Below, in pieces: positions 18,600-27,110 of a stretch of DNA of 64,000 nt. The position numbers and the translations under genes were made by a program. Under the pieces are notes generated by a model that worked only from the letters and a program-made list of their open reading frames with translations, had not been told where the DNA came from and made no database searches. The stretch spans positions 33,370 through 97,369 of the forward strand of contig CALJAM010000023.1 of the NCBI GenBank assembly GCA_938027685.1. The letters run 5' to 3'. Each line of letters begins with the position of its first letter. Position 1 is the stretch's first letter. The DNA is from an uncultured Bryobacteraceae bacterium (GTDB lineage: Bacteria; Acidobacteriota; Terriglobia; Bryobacterales; Bryobacteraceae).

Positions 18600-18785
18600 A
18601 CACCGCTCCTCACATTCTCATGACGATCCCTGCGGCACGGATGTTCCCTTCCCCGGATCGGGCCTTCCACGGTGCGCCTGCGGCAGATCCACGGGGAAAA
18701 TCCGGAGCAATTTTAATCTTAGCACCTCGATGATCCGCCGTCCCATAGCTCAAGCTGATCCAGGCGGAACGCGGTGGACCTTGGC

Positions 18786-18791
18786 TATCAT
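18786..18791 (+). promoter_or_regulatory. Candidate -10 element of the aminotransferase gene (leaderless)
   Basis: TATCAT ends 6 nt before ATG 18798, and no Shine-Dalgarno is present, so a leaderless mRNA is plausible. A -35 box is not evident. Confidence 0.35.
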
Positions 18792-18797
18792 GGTCGA

Positions 18798-20036
18798 ATG
18801 GCGAGCCCGACGACCACTTCGCTGGATGCTCGTGCCCAAGCCATCCTCGACCTTGAGCAGCAATTCCTCATCCAGACCTACCGCCGCTTTCCCGTGGTGC
18901 TGCGGCGCGGCAAGGGCTGCTGGCTTTACGACACCGCCGGTAAAAAGTACCTGGATTTGATTTCAGGCATCGGGGTCAACGCCCTCGGGCATGCCCACCC
19001 GAGGATCCTCCGCGTGTTGCGCGAACAGGCCGGCATCCTCATCCACAGCTCGAACCTTTACTACCACGAGCATCAGGGGCCGCTGGCGCGCAAGCTGTCT
19101 GAGATCAGCGGGTTGCAGCGCTGCTTCTTCACCAACTCAGGCACGGAGGCCGTCGAGGGAGCCCTGAAGATCGCGCGCGCATTCGGCCGCCAACAGGCGC
19201 CGGAGAAATACGAAATCGTGGCCCTGGAGAACTCCTTCCACGGGCGGACCCTCGGGGCGCTCTCCATCACCGGCCAGGCTAAATACCGCACCGATTTTGA
19301 GCCGCTGCTGCCGGGTGTCCGCTTCGTGGAGCGAAACGACGTCTCCGCGCTGGAGCAGGCCGTGAGTACCCGTACGGCCGCCATAGTGCTCGAGTGGATT
19401 CAGGGAGAAGGCGGGATCTACCCGCTCGATCCTGCCTTCGCGCGCCGCGCTCGCGAGTTGGCCGACCAATACCAGGCCCTCCTGATCTTCGACGAGATCC
19501 AGTGCGGCCTCGGCCGTACCGGCCGGTACTTCGCCTATCAGCTTGCCGATCCGCCGGTCCTGCCCGACATCACGGTCGTGGCCAAGCCCCTGGCGTGCGG
19601 TCTGCCCCTGGGCGCGATCATCGCCAACGAAAGGGCCGCCGCAGCCTTGACCGCAGGCATGCACGGCTCGACTTTCGGTGGCGGCGCGCTGGCCTGTCGC
19701 GTCGCGCTGGAGTTTCTAGCGATCCTGGAGGAACTGCTGCCGGCGATTCACCAGACCGGCGGCCTCTTCCGCGTGCAGCTCACCGAGATGGCGCGCCACT
19801 TCAGCTTCGTTCGCGAGGTGCGGGGCTACGGACTCATGATCGGCATCGAGCTGGACCTGCCCTGCCGCAGCATCGTCGAGGACGCGCTGACCGAGGGCCT
19901 GCTGATCAACTGTACGCACGATACGGTCATCCGCCTCCTGCCGCCATACATCATCAGCGACACGGAAGTGGACCGCGCAGTCAAGATCCTCACCAAGCTC
20001 CTGAAAAAAGTGAAATACCCGCCCGAAAGCGCCTGA
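18798..20036 (+). CDS. Class III PLP aminotransferase (acetylornithine / omega-amino acid type)
   Basis: A 412-residue fold-type I aminotransferase close to ArgD. Markers are WLYDTAGKKYLDLISGIGVNALGHAHP near the N-terminus (split by variable residues), FFTNSGTEAVEGALKIAR for phosphate binding, SFHGRTLGALSITGQ, LIFDEIQCGLGRTG and the PLP Lys in VVAKPLACGLPLGA. Family members act on acetylornithine, ornithine, GABA or lysine. Next on the strand, 36 nt on, is an ALDH7-type semialdehyde dehydrogenase. That pairing fits lysine epsilon-transamination followed by semialdehyde oxidation better than arginine synthesis, but this is inference. The reading upstream of ATG 18798 contains the presumed -10 and is excluded. 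Confidence 0.88.
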   Translation: MASPTTTSLDARAQAILDLEQQFLIQTYRRFPVVLRRGKGCWLYDTAGKKYLDLISGIGVNALGHAHPRILRVLREQAGILIHSSNLYYHEHQGPLARKLSEISGLQRCFFTNSGTEAVEGALKIARAFGRQQAPEKYEIVALENSFHGRTLGALSITGQAKYRTDFEPLLPGVRFVERNDVSALEQAVSTRTAAIVLEWIQGEGGIYPLDPAFARRARELADQYQALLIFDEIQCGLGRTGRYFAYQLADPPVLPDITVVAKPLACGLPLGAIIANERAAAALTAGMHGSTFGGGALACRVALEFLAILEELLPAIHQTGGLFRVQLTEMARHFSFVREVRGYGLMIGIELDLPCRSIVEDALTEGLLINCTHDTVIRLLPPYIISDTEVDRAVKILTKLLKKVKYPPESA

Positions 20037-20072
20037 TCCCGCCTCTGATCTACCATAGGGCGGGAGGATGGC

Positions 20073-21605
20073 ATGTCTGTGGTGTCCGCGTCCGGCGTTC
20101 TCGAACGCCTCGGCATCGAACCCATGAATTCCGGCGTTTGTTACGGGCCCTGGATCGAACAACCCGGCGGCGGAGAGCTCGAATCCGTCAGCCCCAACGA
20201 CGGCTCGGTGATCGCGCGCGTGCGCATGGCCTCGGCTGAGGATTACGAGCAGGTGGTGCGCGCAGCCTCCGAAGTCTTCCAGCACTGGCGCATGTACCCC
20301 GCGCCCAAGCGCGGCGAGATCGTGCGTCAGATCGGCGAGGAGCTGCGCCGCGCCAAAGAGGATCTCGCCGCCCTCGTCAGCCTGGAAATGGGCAAGATCC
20401 TGGCCGAAGGCCGCGGCGAAGTGCAGGAGATGATCGATATGGCGGACTTCGCCGTGGGCCTCTCGCGCCAACTCTACGGCGTCACCATGACCAGCGAGCG
20501 ACCGCGGCACCGCATGTACGAGCAATGGCATCCCCTGGGTCCGGTGGGCGTCATTACCGCATTCAACTTCCCCGTGGCCGTCTGGGCGTGGAACGCCCTG
20601 ATCGCGGCCGTATGCGGCGATTGTGTGATCTGGAAGCCGTCCTCGGAAACGCCGCTGGCGGCCATCGCCGTGCAGAAGATCGTCAACCGTGTGCTGGAGC
20701 GCAACGGCTGGCCGGGCGTGCTTAACCTCGTCATCGGCCGCGGAGGCGAAGTAGGCGATCGGATGCTGCACGACCGACGCCTCCCGCTCATCAGCTTCAC
20801 CGGCTCGTGTGCGATGGGCCGGCGCGTGGCCGAAGTCGTAGGCCGCAGGCTGGGGCGCACGATCCTCGAGCTGGGCGGCAACAACGGCGTGATCGTGATG
20901 GAGGATGGCGATCTGGATCTGGCCCTCCGGGCCGTTCTCTTCGGCGCCGTCGGCACCGCGGGCCAGCGTTGCACGACCATCCGGCGGCTCTTCCTGCAAC
21001 GCGCCATCGCGGCGCGCTTCACCGAATCGCTCATCGCGGCGTACCGACAGATCCGCATCGGCCACGCCCTGGATGAGTCCACCCTGATGGGGCCTCTGGT
21101 GAACCGCCGCGCCGTGGAGGAAATGATGGAAGGCATCCAGCGGGCCCGACGCGAGGGCGGCGAGCTCGTCTACGGCGGCCGGCCACTCGATCTGCCCGGC
21201 GGGTGCTACGTGGAGCCGGCCATTATTAAAGCCAAGCCCGAGATGCCCATCCTGCGCGAGGAGCTGTTTGCGCCCGTGCTGTACGTAATCGAGTTCGACG
21301 ATCTGGAAGAGGCCATCCGCTGGCACAACGACGTGCCCCAAGGCCTCTCCTCCGCCATCTTTACGCGCAACTTGATCGCAGCCGAGACCTTCCTGAGCGC
21401 CGCCGGCAGTGACTGCGGCATCGCCAACGTCAACATAGGCACCAGTGGGGCCGAGATCGGCGGCGCTTTCGGCGGCGAAAAGGATACCGGCGGCGGACGC
21501 GAAGCCGGAAGCGATGCCTGGAAGGCGTACATGCGGCGGCAGACCGTGACCATCAACTGGTCTTCGGAGCTGCCTCTGGCTCAAGGAATCCGCTTCGAGC
21601 TGTGA
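20073..21605 (+). CDS. ALDH7-type aldehyde dehydrogenase (aminoadipate semialdehyde dehydrogenase-like)
   Basis: A 510-residue NAD(P)-dependent aldehyde dehydrogenase of the ALDH7/antiquitin group. ALDH7 marks are ITAFNFPVAVWAWN, FTGSCAMGRRVAE, LELGGNNGVIV (double Asn) and the catalytic Cys in TAGQRCTT (about residue 304), with IGTSGAEIGGAFGGEKDTGGGREAGSDAWK near the end (broken here into shorter motifs). ALDH7 enzymes oxidise alpha-aminoadipate semialdehyde, the product of lysine epsilon-transamination, to aminoadipate. GGGAGG lies 5 nt before ATG 20073. It is co-directional with the aminotransferase and probably co-transcribed. Other semialdehydes remain possible substrates. Confidence 0.88.
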   Translation: MSVVSASGVLERLGIEPMNSGVCYGPWIEQPGGGELESVSPNDGSVIARVRMASAEDYEQVVRAASEVFQHWRMYPAPKRGEIVRQIGEELRRAKEDLAALVSLEMGKILAEGRGEVQEMIDMADFAVGLSRQLYGVTMTSERPRHRMYEQWHPLGPVGVITAFNFPVAVWAWNALIAAVCGDCVIWKPSSETPLAAIAVQKIVNRVLERNGWPGVLNLVIGRGGEVGDRMLHDRRLPLISFTGSCAMGRRVAEVVGRRLGRTILELGGNNGVIVMEDGDLDLALRAVLFGAVGTAGQRCTTIRRLFLQRAIAARFTESLIAAYRQIRIGHALDESTLMGPLVNRRAVEEMMEGIQRARREGGELVYGGRPLDLPGGCYVEPAIIKAKPEMPILREELFAPVLYVIEFDDLEEAIRWHNDVPQGLSSAIFTRNLIAAETFLSAAGSDCGIANVNIGTSGAEIGGAFGGEKDTGGGREAGSDAWKAYMRRQTVTINWSSELPLAQGIRFEL

Positions 21606-21612
21606 GGAAGAC

Positions 21613-22311
21613 ATGCGGCGGGGCTCCGCGGCGTTGATCGTGCTGACTCTGACCGGGCTGGGCACAGCCCAGGCCGGCTGGCGCGCGGCGGCGTATCTGG
21701 GCGGCGCCGTGAACCACGAGGCCCGCCTACGCCTGGAGCAACCGGCGCGCGCGACACGGCTCGATCTCCGCGGCGTTCGCTACGAGGGCCGGTCCTTCCA
21801 GCCGCCCGTTTACTACGGCTACCGCCTTGGCTACTTCTTCGGTCGGTTCGGCCTGGAGGCCGAGTTCGTCCACCAGAAGATTTACGCCCAAGCCGAGCGC
21901 ACGGTGGAAGCGCGAGGGACTTTTCGCGGCGAGCCGGTGGCCGGTCGCTGGCCCATGGAACGCTTCGTCGAGCAGTTCTCGATCTCGCACGGCCTGAACA
22001 TGCTGCTTGCGAACGCAGTCTGGGAGCAGCGGCTGGGCAGGCGGAGCTTCCTGCTACTGCGTCTCGGTGTGGGTCCCACCGTACCTCACCCGGAAAGCTC
22101 GATCCAGGGCGAAGCGCGCCAGGATTACCAGCTGGGCCGGGCCGCCATCCAGGCCGCCGCGGGCCTGGAATTCCGCCTGTGGCGCGGGTTGCACGCTATG
22201 AGCGAGTACAAATTCACGCGCACGCGACAGAGGGTCGAGATTGTAGCTGGCCAGGCCGAGACGATCGTGCGCAGTCACCACGCCGTCTTCGGAGTCGGCC
22301 TTCGTTTCTGA
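21613..22311 (+). CDS. Small outer-membrane beta-barrel protein
   Basis: A 232-residue protein with a signal peptide (about residues 1-21, ending AQA) followed by alternating hydrophobic/polar strands rich in Tyr, Phe, Arg and Gly (YYGYRLGYFFGRFGLEAEF) and a terminal strand ending HAVFGVGLRF with C-terminal Phe, the signal for outer-membrane insertion. Size suggests an eight-stranded barrel of the OmpX/OmpA-like type. GAGGAAGAC lies directly before ATG 21613, seven bases after the dehydrogenase stop, so it may share that transcript. Function unknown; no enzyme motif recognised. Confidence 0.7.
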   Translation: MRRGSAALIVLTLTGLGTAQAGWRAAAYLGGAVNHEARLRLEQPARATRLDLRGVRYEGRSFQPPVYYGYRLGYFFGRFGLEAEFVHQKIYAQAERTVEARGTFRGEPVAGRWPMERFVEQFSISHGLNMLLANAVWEQRLGRRSFLLLRLGVGPTVPHPESSIQGEARQDYQLGRAAIQAAAGLEFRLWRGLHAMSEYKFTRTRQRVEIVAGQAETIVRSHHAVFGVGLRF

Positions 22312-22316
22312 ATTCG

Positions 22317-22322
22317 TAATAT
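22317..22322 (+). promoter_or_regulatory. Candidate -10 element of the DUF4838 gene
   Basis: TAATAT ends 9 nt before ATG 22332, in the 20-bp gap after the barrel gene; no Shine-Dalgarno is visible. Confidence 0.3.
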
Positions 22323-22331
22323 GGTCTAGCC

Positions 22332-24848
22332 ATGCCTTCCACTTTGCGCTGTCTGCTTGCCTTATTGGCCTGCGTCGCACCTGCGGCCGCCACCGGCGGA
22401 TTGACCCTGGTAGCCGACGGCCGCTCCCCTTACACCATCGTCATCGCACGCGACGCCTCCCCGTCCGAGCGCCGCGGAGCGCAGGAGCTCCAGCGATTCC
22501 TTGAGGAAATGTCGGGCGCGCGCCTTCCCATCGCCGGCGAGGAGACTCGGCCCCGCGGCCCCTACATCCTGCTCGGCCGCAGCCGTCTGCTCGAGCGGCT
22601 GGGCGTGCGCGTTCCGTGGGAGACGCTCGGACCCGAGGGTTTCCTGCTGAAGACGGCGGGGCGACATCTTGTCATCGCAGGCGGACGACAACGGGGCACG
22701 ATGTACGGCGTCTACGTTTTCCTGGAGAAACTCGGCTGCCGCTGGTTCACAGCCGAGGTCAGCCGGATCCCCAAGTCTCCGACGATTCGCATCCCGCCCC
22801 TCGATGAAACACACAGGCCTTCCTTCGAGTATCGCGAGCCCTTCTTTTACGAAGCTTTCGACAAAGACTGGGCGGCACGAAACCGGATGAACGGACACTT
22901 CCTCAAACTGGACGAATCCACCGGCGGCAAGATCCAGTATCACCCGTTCGTCCACAGCTTTTATGCTTTACTGCCGCCCGAGAAATACTTTCGCGAACAT
23001 CCCGAGTACTACTCGCTGATAGCCGGCAAGCGACGGGCCGAACGAGGGCAGCTCTGCCTGACCAATCCCGACGTGCTCCGGCTCGCCACCGAACAGGTTC
23101 TGCGCTGGATCCAGGAGCATCCCGAAGCGACCATCATTTCGGTCTCCCAGAACGATTGGACGGGATGGTGCGAATGCGACAACTGCCGCCGCGTCGAAGA
23201 GGAGGAGGGCGGCGCGCACTCCGGCCCCGTCCTGCGCTTCGTCAACGCGCTGGCCGCGGAGATCGAGAGGAAACATCCTGACAAGCTCATCGACACGCTG
23301 GCCTACTGGTACACGGAGGAGCCTCCCGCAAAGGTGCGTCCGCGGCGAAACGTGCGCGTACGCCTGTGCCCCATCCGCGCTTGCGAGGCCCATCCTTACG
23401 AGAGCTGCGACCGCAACGCCTATTTCATGAAGCGCCTGAAGGCCTGGTCGCAGATCACCAACCAACTCTACATCTGGCACTACAACACCAACTTCGCGCA
23501 CTATCTGCTGCCCTTCCCCGATTTTGACGAGCTGATTGCCGACATTCCCATGTATCACCGGCACGGCGTGGTGGGCCTCTTCATGGAGGGGGCCTACGCT
23601 CCGGGGGGCGGCGGGGAGATGGCCGAGCTGCGCTCCTATGTCATGGCGCGGCTGCTCTGGGACGTAAAGGCTGACGCGCGTAAGGCCATGGAGGAGTTCA
23701 TGGAAGCCGTATACGGCCGCGCCGCCCCGCGCATCGCCGAGTACCTGGAGCTGTTGCATCGGCAGGTGCGCTTCCCCCCTCGCGGTCGCGGCCACCATCT
23801 CTGGATCTATCAGGGGCCGACGGCGCCGTATCTGGAGGCCGATTTCCTCACGCGGGCCCGCGAATTGCTGACCCGCGCCGAGCAGGAGGCTGAAAACGAG
23901 ACGGTGCGCCGCCGCGTCCGCAAGGTGCGGCTCTCCATCGACTACGTGGAGCTGCTGCGCGCCATGACGTTCGAGCTCCGCGACGGATGGTACCAAATGC
24001 CGTCGGCGGCGCGGGCGGACGTGCTGGAACGCTTTCCCAAGTTTCTTAGTGAAGTGCGCAGCTTCGGCATCCAACAGCTGCACGAAGGTCGCGGCCTGGA
24101 GTACGACGAGAAGGAATTCGAGCGCCGTCTGCGCCGCTTCGGCGTTTTCACGCTGGAAAACGACGCGCTGCGCGTCGCGGTGGTTCCCGAACTGAACGGC
24201 CGCATCGTGCAGCTCGTTCACAAGCCCAGCGGAACCGAGCTGCTGCGCCGGCCCGATCCGGGCGATGCGGGCTACCCCAACGTCAGCGGGCTGTTCGTTT
24301 CCCTGCACCCCGATTACCAGGCGCGCTCGTGGCAGGTAAACTGGCAGGTCCTCAACGCCGGCCCCCACCGCCTCGAAATGAGCGGGATATGCGCCAATGG
24401 CCTGAAGCTTACCCGCCTAATCCGGCTGGCAGGGAACGAGGTCAGAACCGAGACGGAAGTGCGCAACGACGGCTCAGCGCCCCTCCAAGTCGCCCTGCAG
24501 AGCCGGGCGGATTACGCGGCGGGACCGGTTACCGACCCCAGGGTCGCCGTGATTTACCGCAGCCGTGACGGCCGGCTGATCGACCGCACGTTGTTCGAGC
24601 CTGGCGAAGAGACACGAAGGGGCGAGCCGCTGGATGGCGGGGCTTGCCCGGACGGCGTCTGGCGCGCGCTCCACCGAGCCGGCGGCCCCGTGCTGGTGAA
24701 TCGCTTCCCGAACGCTCAGGTGCACCGCGCGGTACTCGACTGGACGGTACAGGGCGAGAACCGCATCGGCCTGATCCTCTGGAGCCCGGAACACACGCTG
24801 CAGCCGGGCGAAGCCCTGCGATTGGAAGCGGCCTACGCCGTGGAATAA
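22332..24848 (+). CDS. Secreted DUF4838 protein, alpha-glucuronidase-like
   Basis: An 838-residue exported protein. Signal peptide to about residue 21; then a glucuronidase N-domain-like region (SERRGAQELQRFLEEMSG, GYV-type strand with GRQRGTMYGVYVFLEKLGCRWF split by variable residues). A central TIM-barrel-like DUF4838 region follows (about residues 170-470: ISVSQNDWTGWCECDNC, LAYWYTEEPP, IWHYNTNFAHYLLPFP, and EGAYAPGGGGEM). A C-terminal beta-rich segment (about residues 600-838) may bind carbohydrate. The SQND and EG positions are candidate acid residues, but catalysis is not established for most DUF4838 proteins. Its last 16 nt overlap the convergent UroD-like gene. A role in glycan degradation is inferred from the fold and the neighbourhood. 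Confidence 0.8.
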   Translation: MPSTLRCLLALLACVAPAAATGGLTLVADGRSPYTIVIARDASPSERRGAQELQRFLEEMSGARLPIAGEETRPRGPYILLGRSRLLERLGVRVPWETLGPEGFLLKTAGRHLVIAGGRQRGTMYGVYVFLEKLGCRWFTAEVSRIPKSPTIRIPPLDETHRPSFEYREPFFYEAFDKDWAARNRMNGHFLKLDESTGGKIQYHPFVHSFYALLPPEKYFREHPEYYSLIAGKRRAERGQLCLTNPDVLRLATEQVLRWIQEHPEATIISVSQNDWTGWCECDNCRRVEEEEGGAHSGPVLRFVNALAAEIERKHPDKLIDTLAYWYTEEPPAKVRPRRNVRVRLCPIRACEAHPYESCDRNAYFMKRLKAWSQITNQLYIWHYNTNFAHYLLPFPDFDELIADIPMYHRHGVVGLFMEGAYAPGGGGEMAELRSYVMARLLWDVKADARKAMEEFMEAVYGRAAPRIAEYLELLHRQVRFPPRGRGHHLWIYQGPTAPYLEADFLTRARELLTRAEQEAENETVRRRVRKVRLSIDYVELLRAMTFELRDGWYQMPSAARADVLERFPKFLSEVRSFGIQQLHEGRGLEYDEKEFERRLRRFGVFTLENDALRVAVVPELNGRIVQLVHKPSGTELLRRPDPGDAGYPNVSGLFVSLHPDYQARSWQVNWQVLNAGPHRLEMSGICANGLKLTRLIRLAGNEVRTETEVRNDGSAPLQVALQSRADYAAGPVTDPRVAVIYRSRDGRLIDRTLFEPGEETRRGEPLDGGACPDGVWRALHRAGGPVLVNRFPNAQVHRAVLDWTVQGENRIGLILWSPEHTLQPGEALRLEAAYAVE

Positions 24849-25864
24849 TCCTGCGGCCGGTGCTCGTGCGCGTAGCGAGCCATGGCGCGCATGTTCTCGT
24901 GCGGGGTGTCGCGGACGACCTCGCAGCCGGCACCGACGATGAAGCGCGGTCCGGCCTCGCGGTGGCATTGCGCGACGGCATCCCAGACGATCTCGGGCGT
25001 TCCGTTGCGCAACACCCCCACCGGCTCGATGTTTCCCAGCAGCATTTGATCCGGTCCCATCACGCGCCGCGCCTCGCCCACGGGGGCCAGAAAATCCAGA
25101 TCCACGATGTCGGCGCCCAGCCTTCCCATGCCCTCGTACAACTTGCGCGTACGCCCGCAGATGTGCAGCCGAACCAGGCCGCCCATGGCGTGGAGCCCGT
25201 CCACCAGCTTCTTCTGGTACGGCCACACAAACTCGTAGTAAAAGCGGGGACCGACCAGCGAGGCAGCGGCGTCGCCCACGCCCATCAGATCCGCGCCCGC
25301 CTGGAATTGCGCACGCGCGAACTCCAGCTCCATCTCCACACAGAACTCGAACAGGTCGCGCACGAAGCCGGGATCGTCTATGAAATCGAGCATCAGCGTG
25401 TTGATGCCGCGCAGGTCGGCGCCCATGGCGCACGGGCCTTCGATCCAGCCCTCGACAATCTTCTCGCGACCCACGCGCTCCTTCAGAAGCGCGACGCCCC
25501 GGACGCGGTCGGTCATGCGCCCGCCGCCCAAAGGGTCCGGCGGTTTCAGGCGCGCCAGCCTGCTTTTGTCCGCCAGCAGGGCTTGCGACTCGACGATGGC
25601 CGGGGGTTGATCTTCGAACCACTCGATGGTGCCGCCCAGATCGGCGGTCTCGCGCGCGGGGTCGGAAATGGCCGAAACATGATCAAACCCAAATGTTTCG
25701 GCCACGCGGATCTGCGCGTCGGCCAGCACCCTGTGATCCTGCACGTACTCGCGGTAACGCACGCCCAGCAGATCGGCGGCGAACATCATCGTGATGGGCA
25801 TCAGGGGCAGCCGGTCGACCGGCTCGCCCCTGAGGTGGGCCAGAATCCGTTCACGTCCCGTCAT
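24833..25864 (-). CDS. Uroporphyrinogen decarboxylase-like / corrinoid methyltransferase-family protein
   Basis: A 343-residue UroD-superfamily TIM barrel beginning MTGRERILAHLRGEPVDRLP, the usual start of MtaA/CmuC-like and non-haem UroD proteins. Features include DPARETADLGG, the GADLMGVGDAAAS strand, LHICGRTRKLYEGM (His-x-Cys, a zinc-type ligand pair) and VGAGCEVVRDTPHENMRAM near the C-terminus. The HxC and later Cys suggest a zinc methyltransferase of the MtaA/MtbA group rather than haem synthesis. Such proteins are common, mostly uncharacterised, near sugar-related genes in acidobacteria and planctomycetes. A possible -10 (TATACT, 25953-25948) lies about 83 nt upstream. The 3' end overlaps the convergent DUF4838 gene. 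Confidence 0.82.
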   Translation of the reverse strand: MTGRERILAHLRGEPVDRLPLMPITMMFAADLLGVRYREYVQDHRVLADAQIRVAETFGFDHVSAISDPARETADLGGTIEWFEDQPPAIVESQALLADKSRLARLKPPDPLGGGRMTDRVRGVALLKERVGREKIVEGWIEGPCAMGADLRGINTLMLDFIDDPGFVRDLFEFCVEMELEFARAQFQAGADLMGVGDAAASLVGPRFYYEFVWPYQKKLVDGLHAMGGLVRLHICGRTRKLYEGMGRLGADIVDLDFLAPVGEARRVMGPDQMLLGNIEPVGVLRNGTPEIVWDAVAQCHREAGPRFIVGAGCEVVRDTPHENMRAMARYAHEHRPQDYSTA

Positions 25865-25958
25865 GTCGCTTGCGCTCCGCAGGAGGCGCGCTGCCCGGGC
25901 CCGCCGACCCTTTCAAGCCGAAGCGGGCGTTCGGTCTTCCGCCATCGAGTATAACCTC

Positions 25959-27071
25959 TCAGGCAAACAGATCCGAGGCCACGTCCGCCACGCGCACCGA
26001 GCGACGCTCCGCGAGCGAACGGTAGCAGGCCTCCACCAAACTCATAGTCCGAAGATTGTCGCGCCCGCTGATCGAAGGCGTACGCCCCATGGTCAGCGCG
26101 TCCAGCAGCTCGCCCATGGTGCCCGCGAAAGCGTCGGGAAACCAAGCCTCCTTCCATCGGGGCGAAAACCAGACGCCGGGCTGCGAACGCAGAGTGAAGT
26201 CCAGGGTGCTGGGGACGACGTTGGGCCATGCGGGCCAGCCGATCGTTCCCCGGGCCATTCCCTCCGTGCCCTCCGCACGCCAGCGGACGAAGTTGTCGGC
26301 GGCCGCACCTTCCAGCACGGGGCCGGCGTAAACGTCATCGAGAGCCGCGGCACGTAGCCCGCTCGCATATTCCAGTACGTAGAGCACGATGCCGTCGGTG
26401 TGGGGAAAGTCGGCCCGCGGATCCCTCCGAGCGCTGGCGAAGAGGCTTTCGGGCTCGCCGAACAGGAAACGGAAGGCGTCCAGATGATGGATGCTCATCA
26501 CGGGCAACGTCAGACGATCGGTACGCCGCTTCCAGTCCGCGTAGCGCCGGGGCGCACGCATCTCGATGGTCGCCAGCACCGGCTCTCCCAGCCAACCGCG
26601 CGCGAGCAGCGTGCGCAGGGCGCGGATGGAAGGATCCCACCGCATGTTCTGGTTGACCGCCAGCACGACGCCGGCGCTGTCGCATTCCTCGACGAGCCTC
26701 CGCGCCTCTTCCAAAGTCAGAGCCAGGGGCTTCTGCGCGAGAATGGCGCGAACCCGGCGAGGTCTCTCCAGAATCCGCCGCACCACGCTCGGCTGTTGGT
26801 CGGGCGGGACTGCGATGTCCACGACCTCGATTTCGGAATCTTCCAACAGTTCATCGACGCCCGTGCAGACGCGTGGCACGCCGCGCAGTCGGGCCACCTC
26901 CCGCGCCCGGCTCGCATCGACGTCCGTGATGGCCAGCACGCGGAAGCCGGCCTTGCGGTACGCGACCAGATGCAGATCCCGAACGACGAAACCCGCGCCG
27001 ACGACCCCTATCCCGTAGTCCCCTCGGGCGGGCGGCGTTGCCGTGTGCTCCAGATCCAAGTTGAGCGACAT
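25959..27071 (-). CDS. Gfo/Idh/MocA family oxidoreductase
   Basis: A 370-residue NAD(P)-dependent oxidoreductase. The Rossmann motif is GIGVVGAGFVVRDLH (about residues 20-34), followed by ITDVDASRARE, VVDIAVPPDQQPS, AQKPLALTLEEAR (the E/QKP motif, here QKP instead of the usual EKP), VNQNMRWDPS and MSIHHLDAFRFLFGEP. Starting at ATG 27071 leaves a short N-terminal tail before the fold; a TATCAT hexamer 9 nt upstream supports it. It is divergent from a sulfatase with only 39 bp between the start codons, and 94 bp upstream of the UroD-like gene on the same strand. The divergent arrangement hints at coordinate expression with the sulfatase. Confidence 0.88.
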   Translation of the reverse strand: MSLNLDLEHTATPPARGDYGIGVVGAGFVVRDLHLVAYRKAGFRVLAITDVDASRAREVARLRGVPRVCTGVDELLEDSEIEVVDIAVPPDQQPSVVRRILERPRRVRAILAQKPLALTLEEARRLVEECDSAGVVLAVNQNMRWDPSIRALRTLLARGWLGEPVLATIEMRAPRRYADWKRRTDRLTLPVMSIHHLDAFRFLFGEPESLFASARRDPRADFPHTDGIVLYVLEYASGLRAAALDDVYAGPVLEGAAADNFVRWRAEGTEGMARGTIGWPAWPNVVPSTLDFTLRSQPGVWFSPRWKEAWFPDAFAGTMGELLDALTMGRTPSISGRDNLRTMSLVEACYRSLAERRSVRVADVASDLFA

Positions 27072-27080
27072 ACGGCGGGC

Positions 27081-27090
27081 ATGATATAAC
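27081..27090. promoter_or_regulatory. Overlapping divergent -10 elements (Gfo/Idh and sulfatase)
   Basis: ATGATATAAC reads as TATCAT on the minus strand (27086-27081), 9 nt before the oxidoreductase ATG. It reads as TATAAC on the plus strand (27085-27090), 20 nt before the sulfatase ATG. The whole divergent gap is 39 bp. Confidence 0.4.
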
Positions 27091-27110
27091 AAGGCCGCCT
27101 CGAGGAGAAC

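Noticed and set aside
19716..21665. Minus-strand open frame of 649 codons opposite the aminotransferase and ALDH genes
   Set aside because: No recognisable domain; both sense genes have complete catalytic motifs.
22968..24368. Minus-strand open frame of 466 codons inside the DUF4838 gene
   Set aside because: Shadow frame with skewed composition; the sense frame has a signal peptide and domain motifs.
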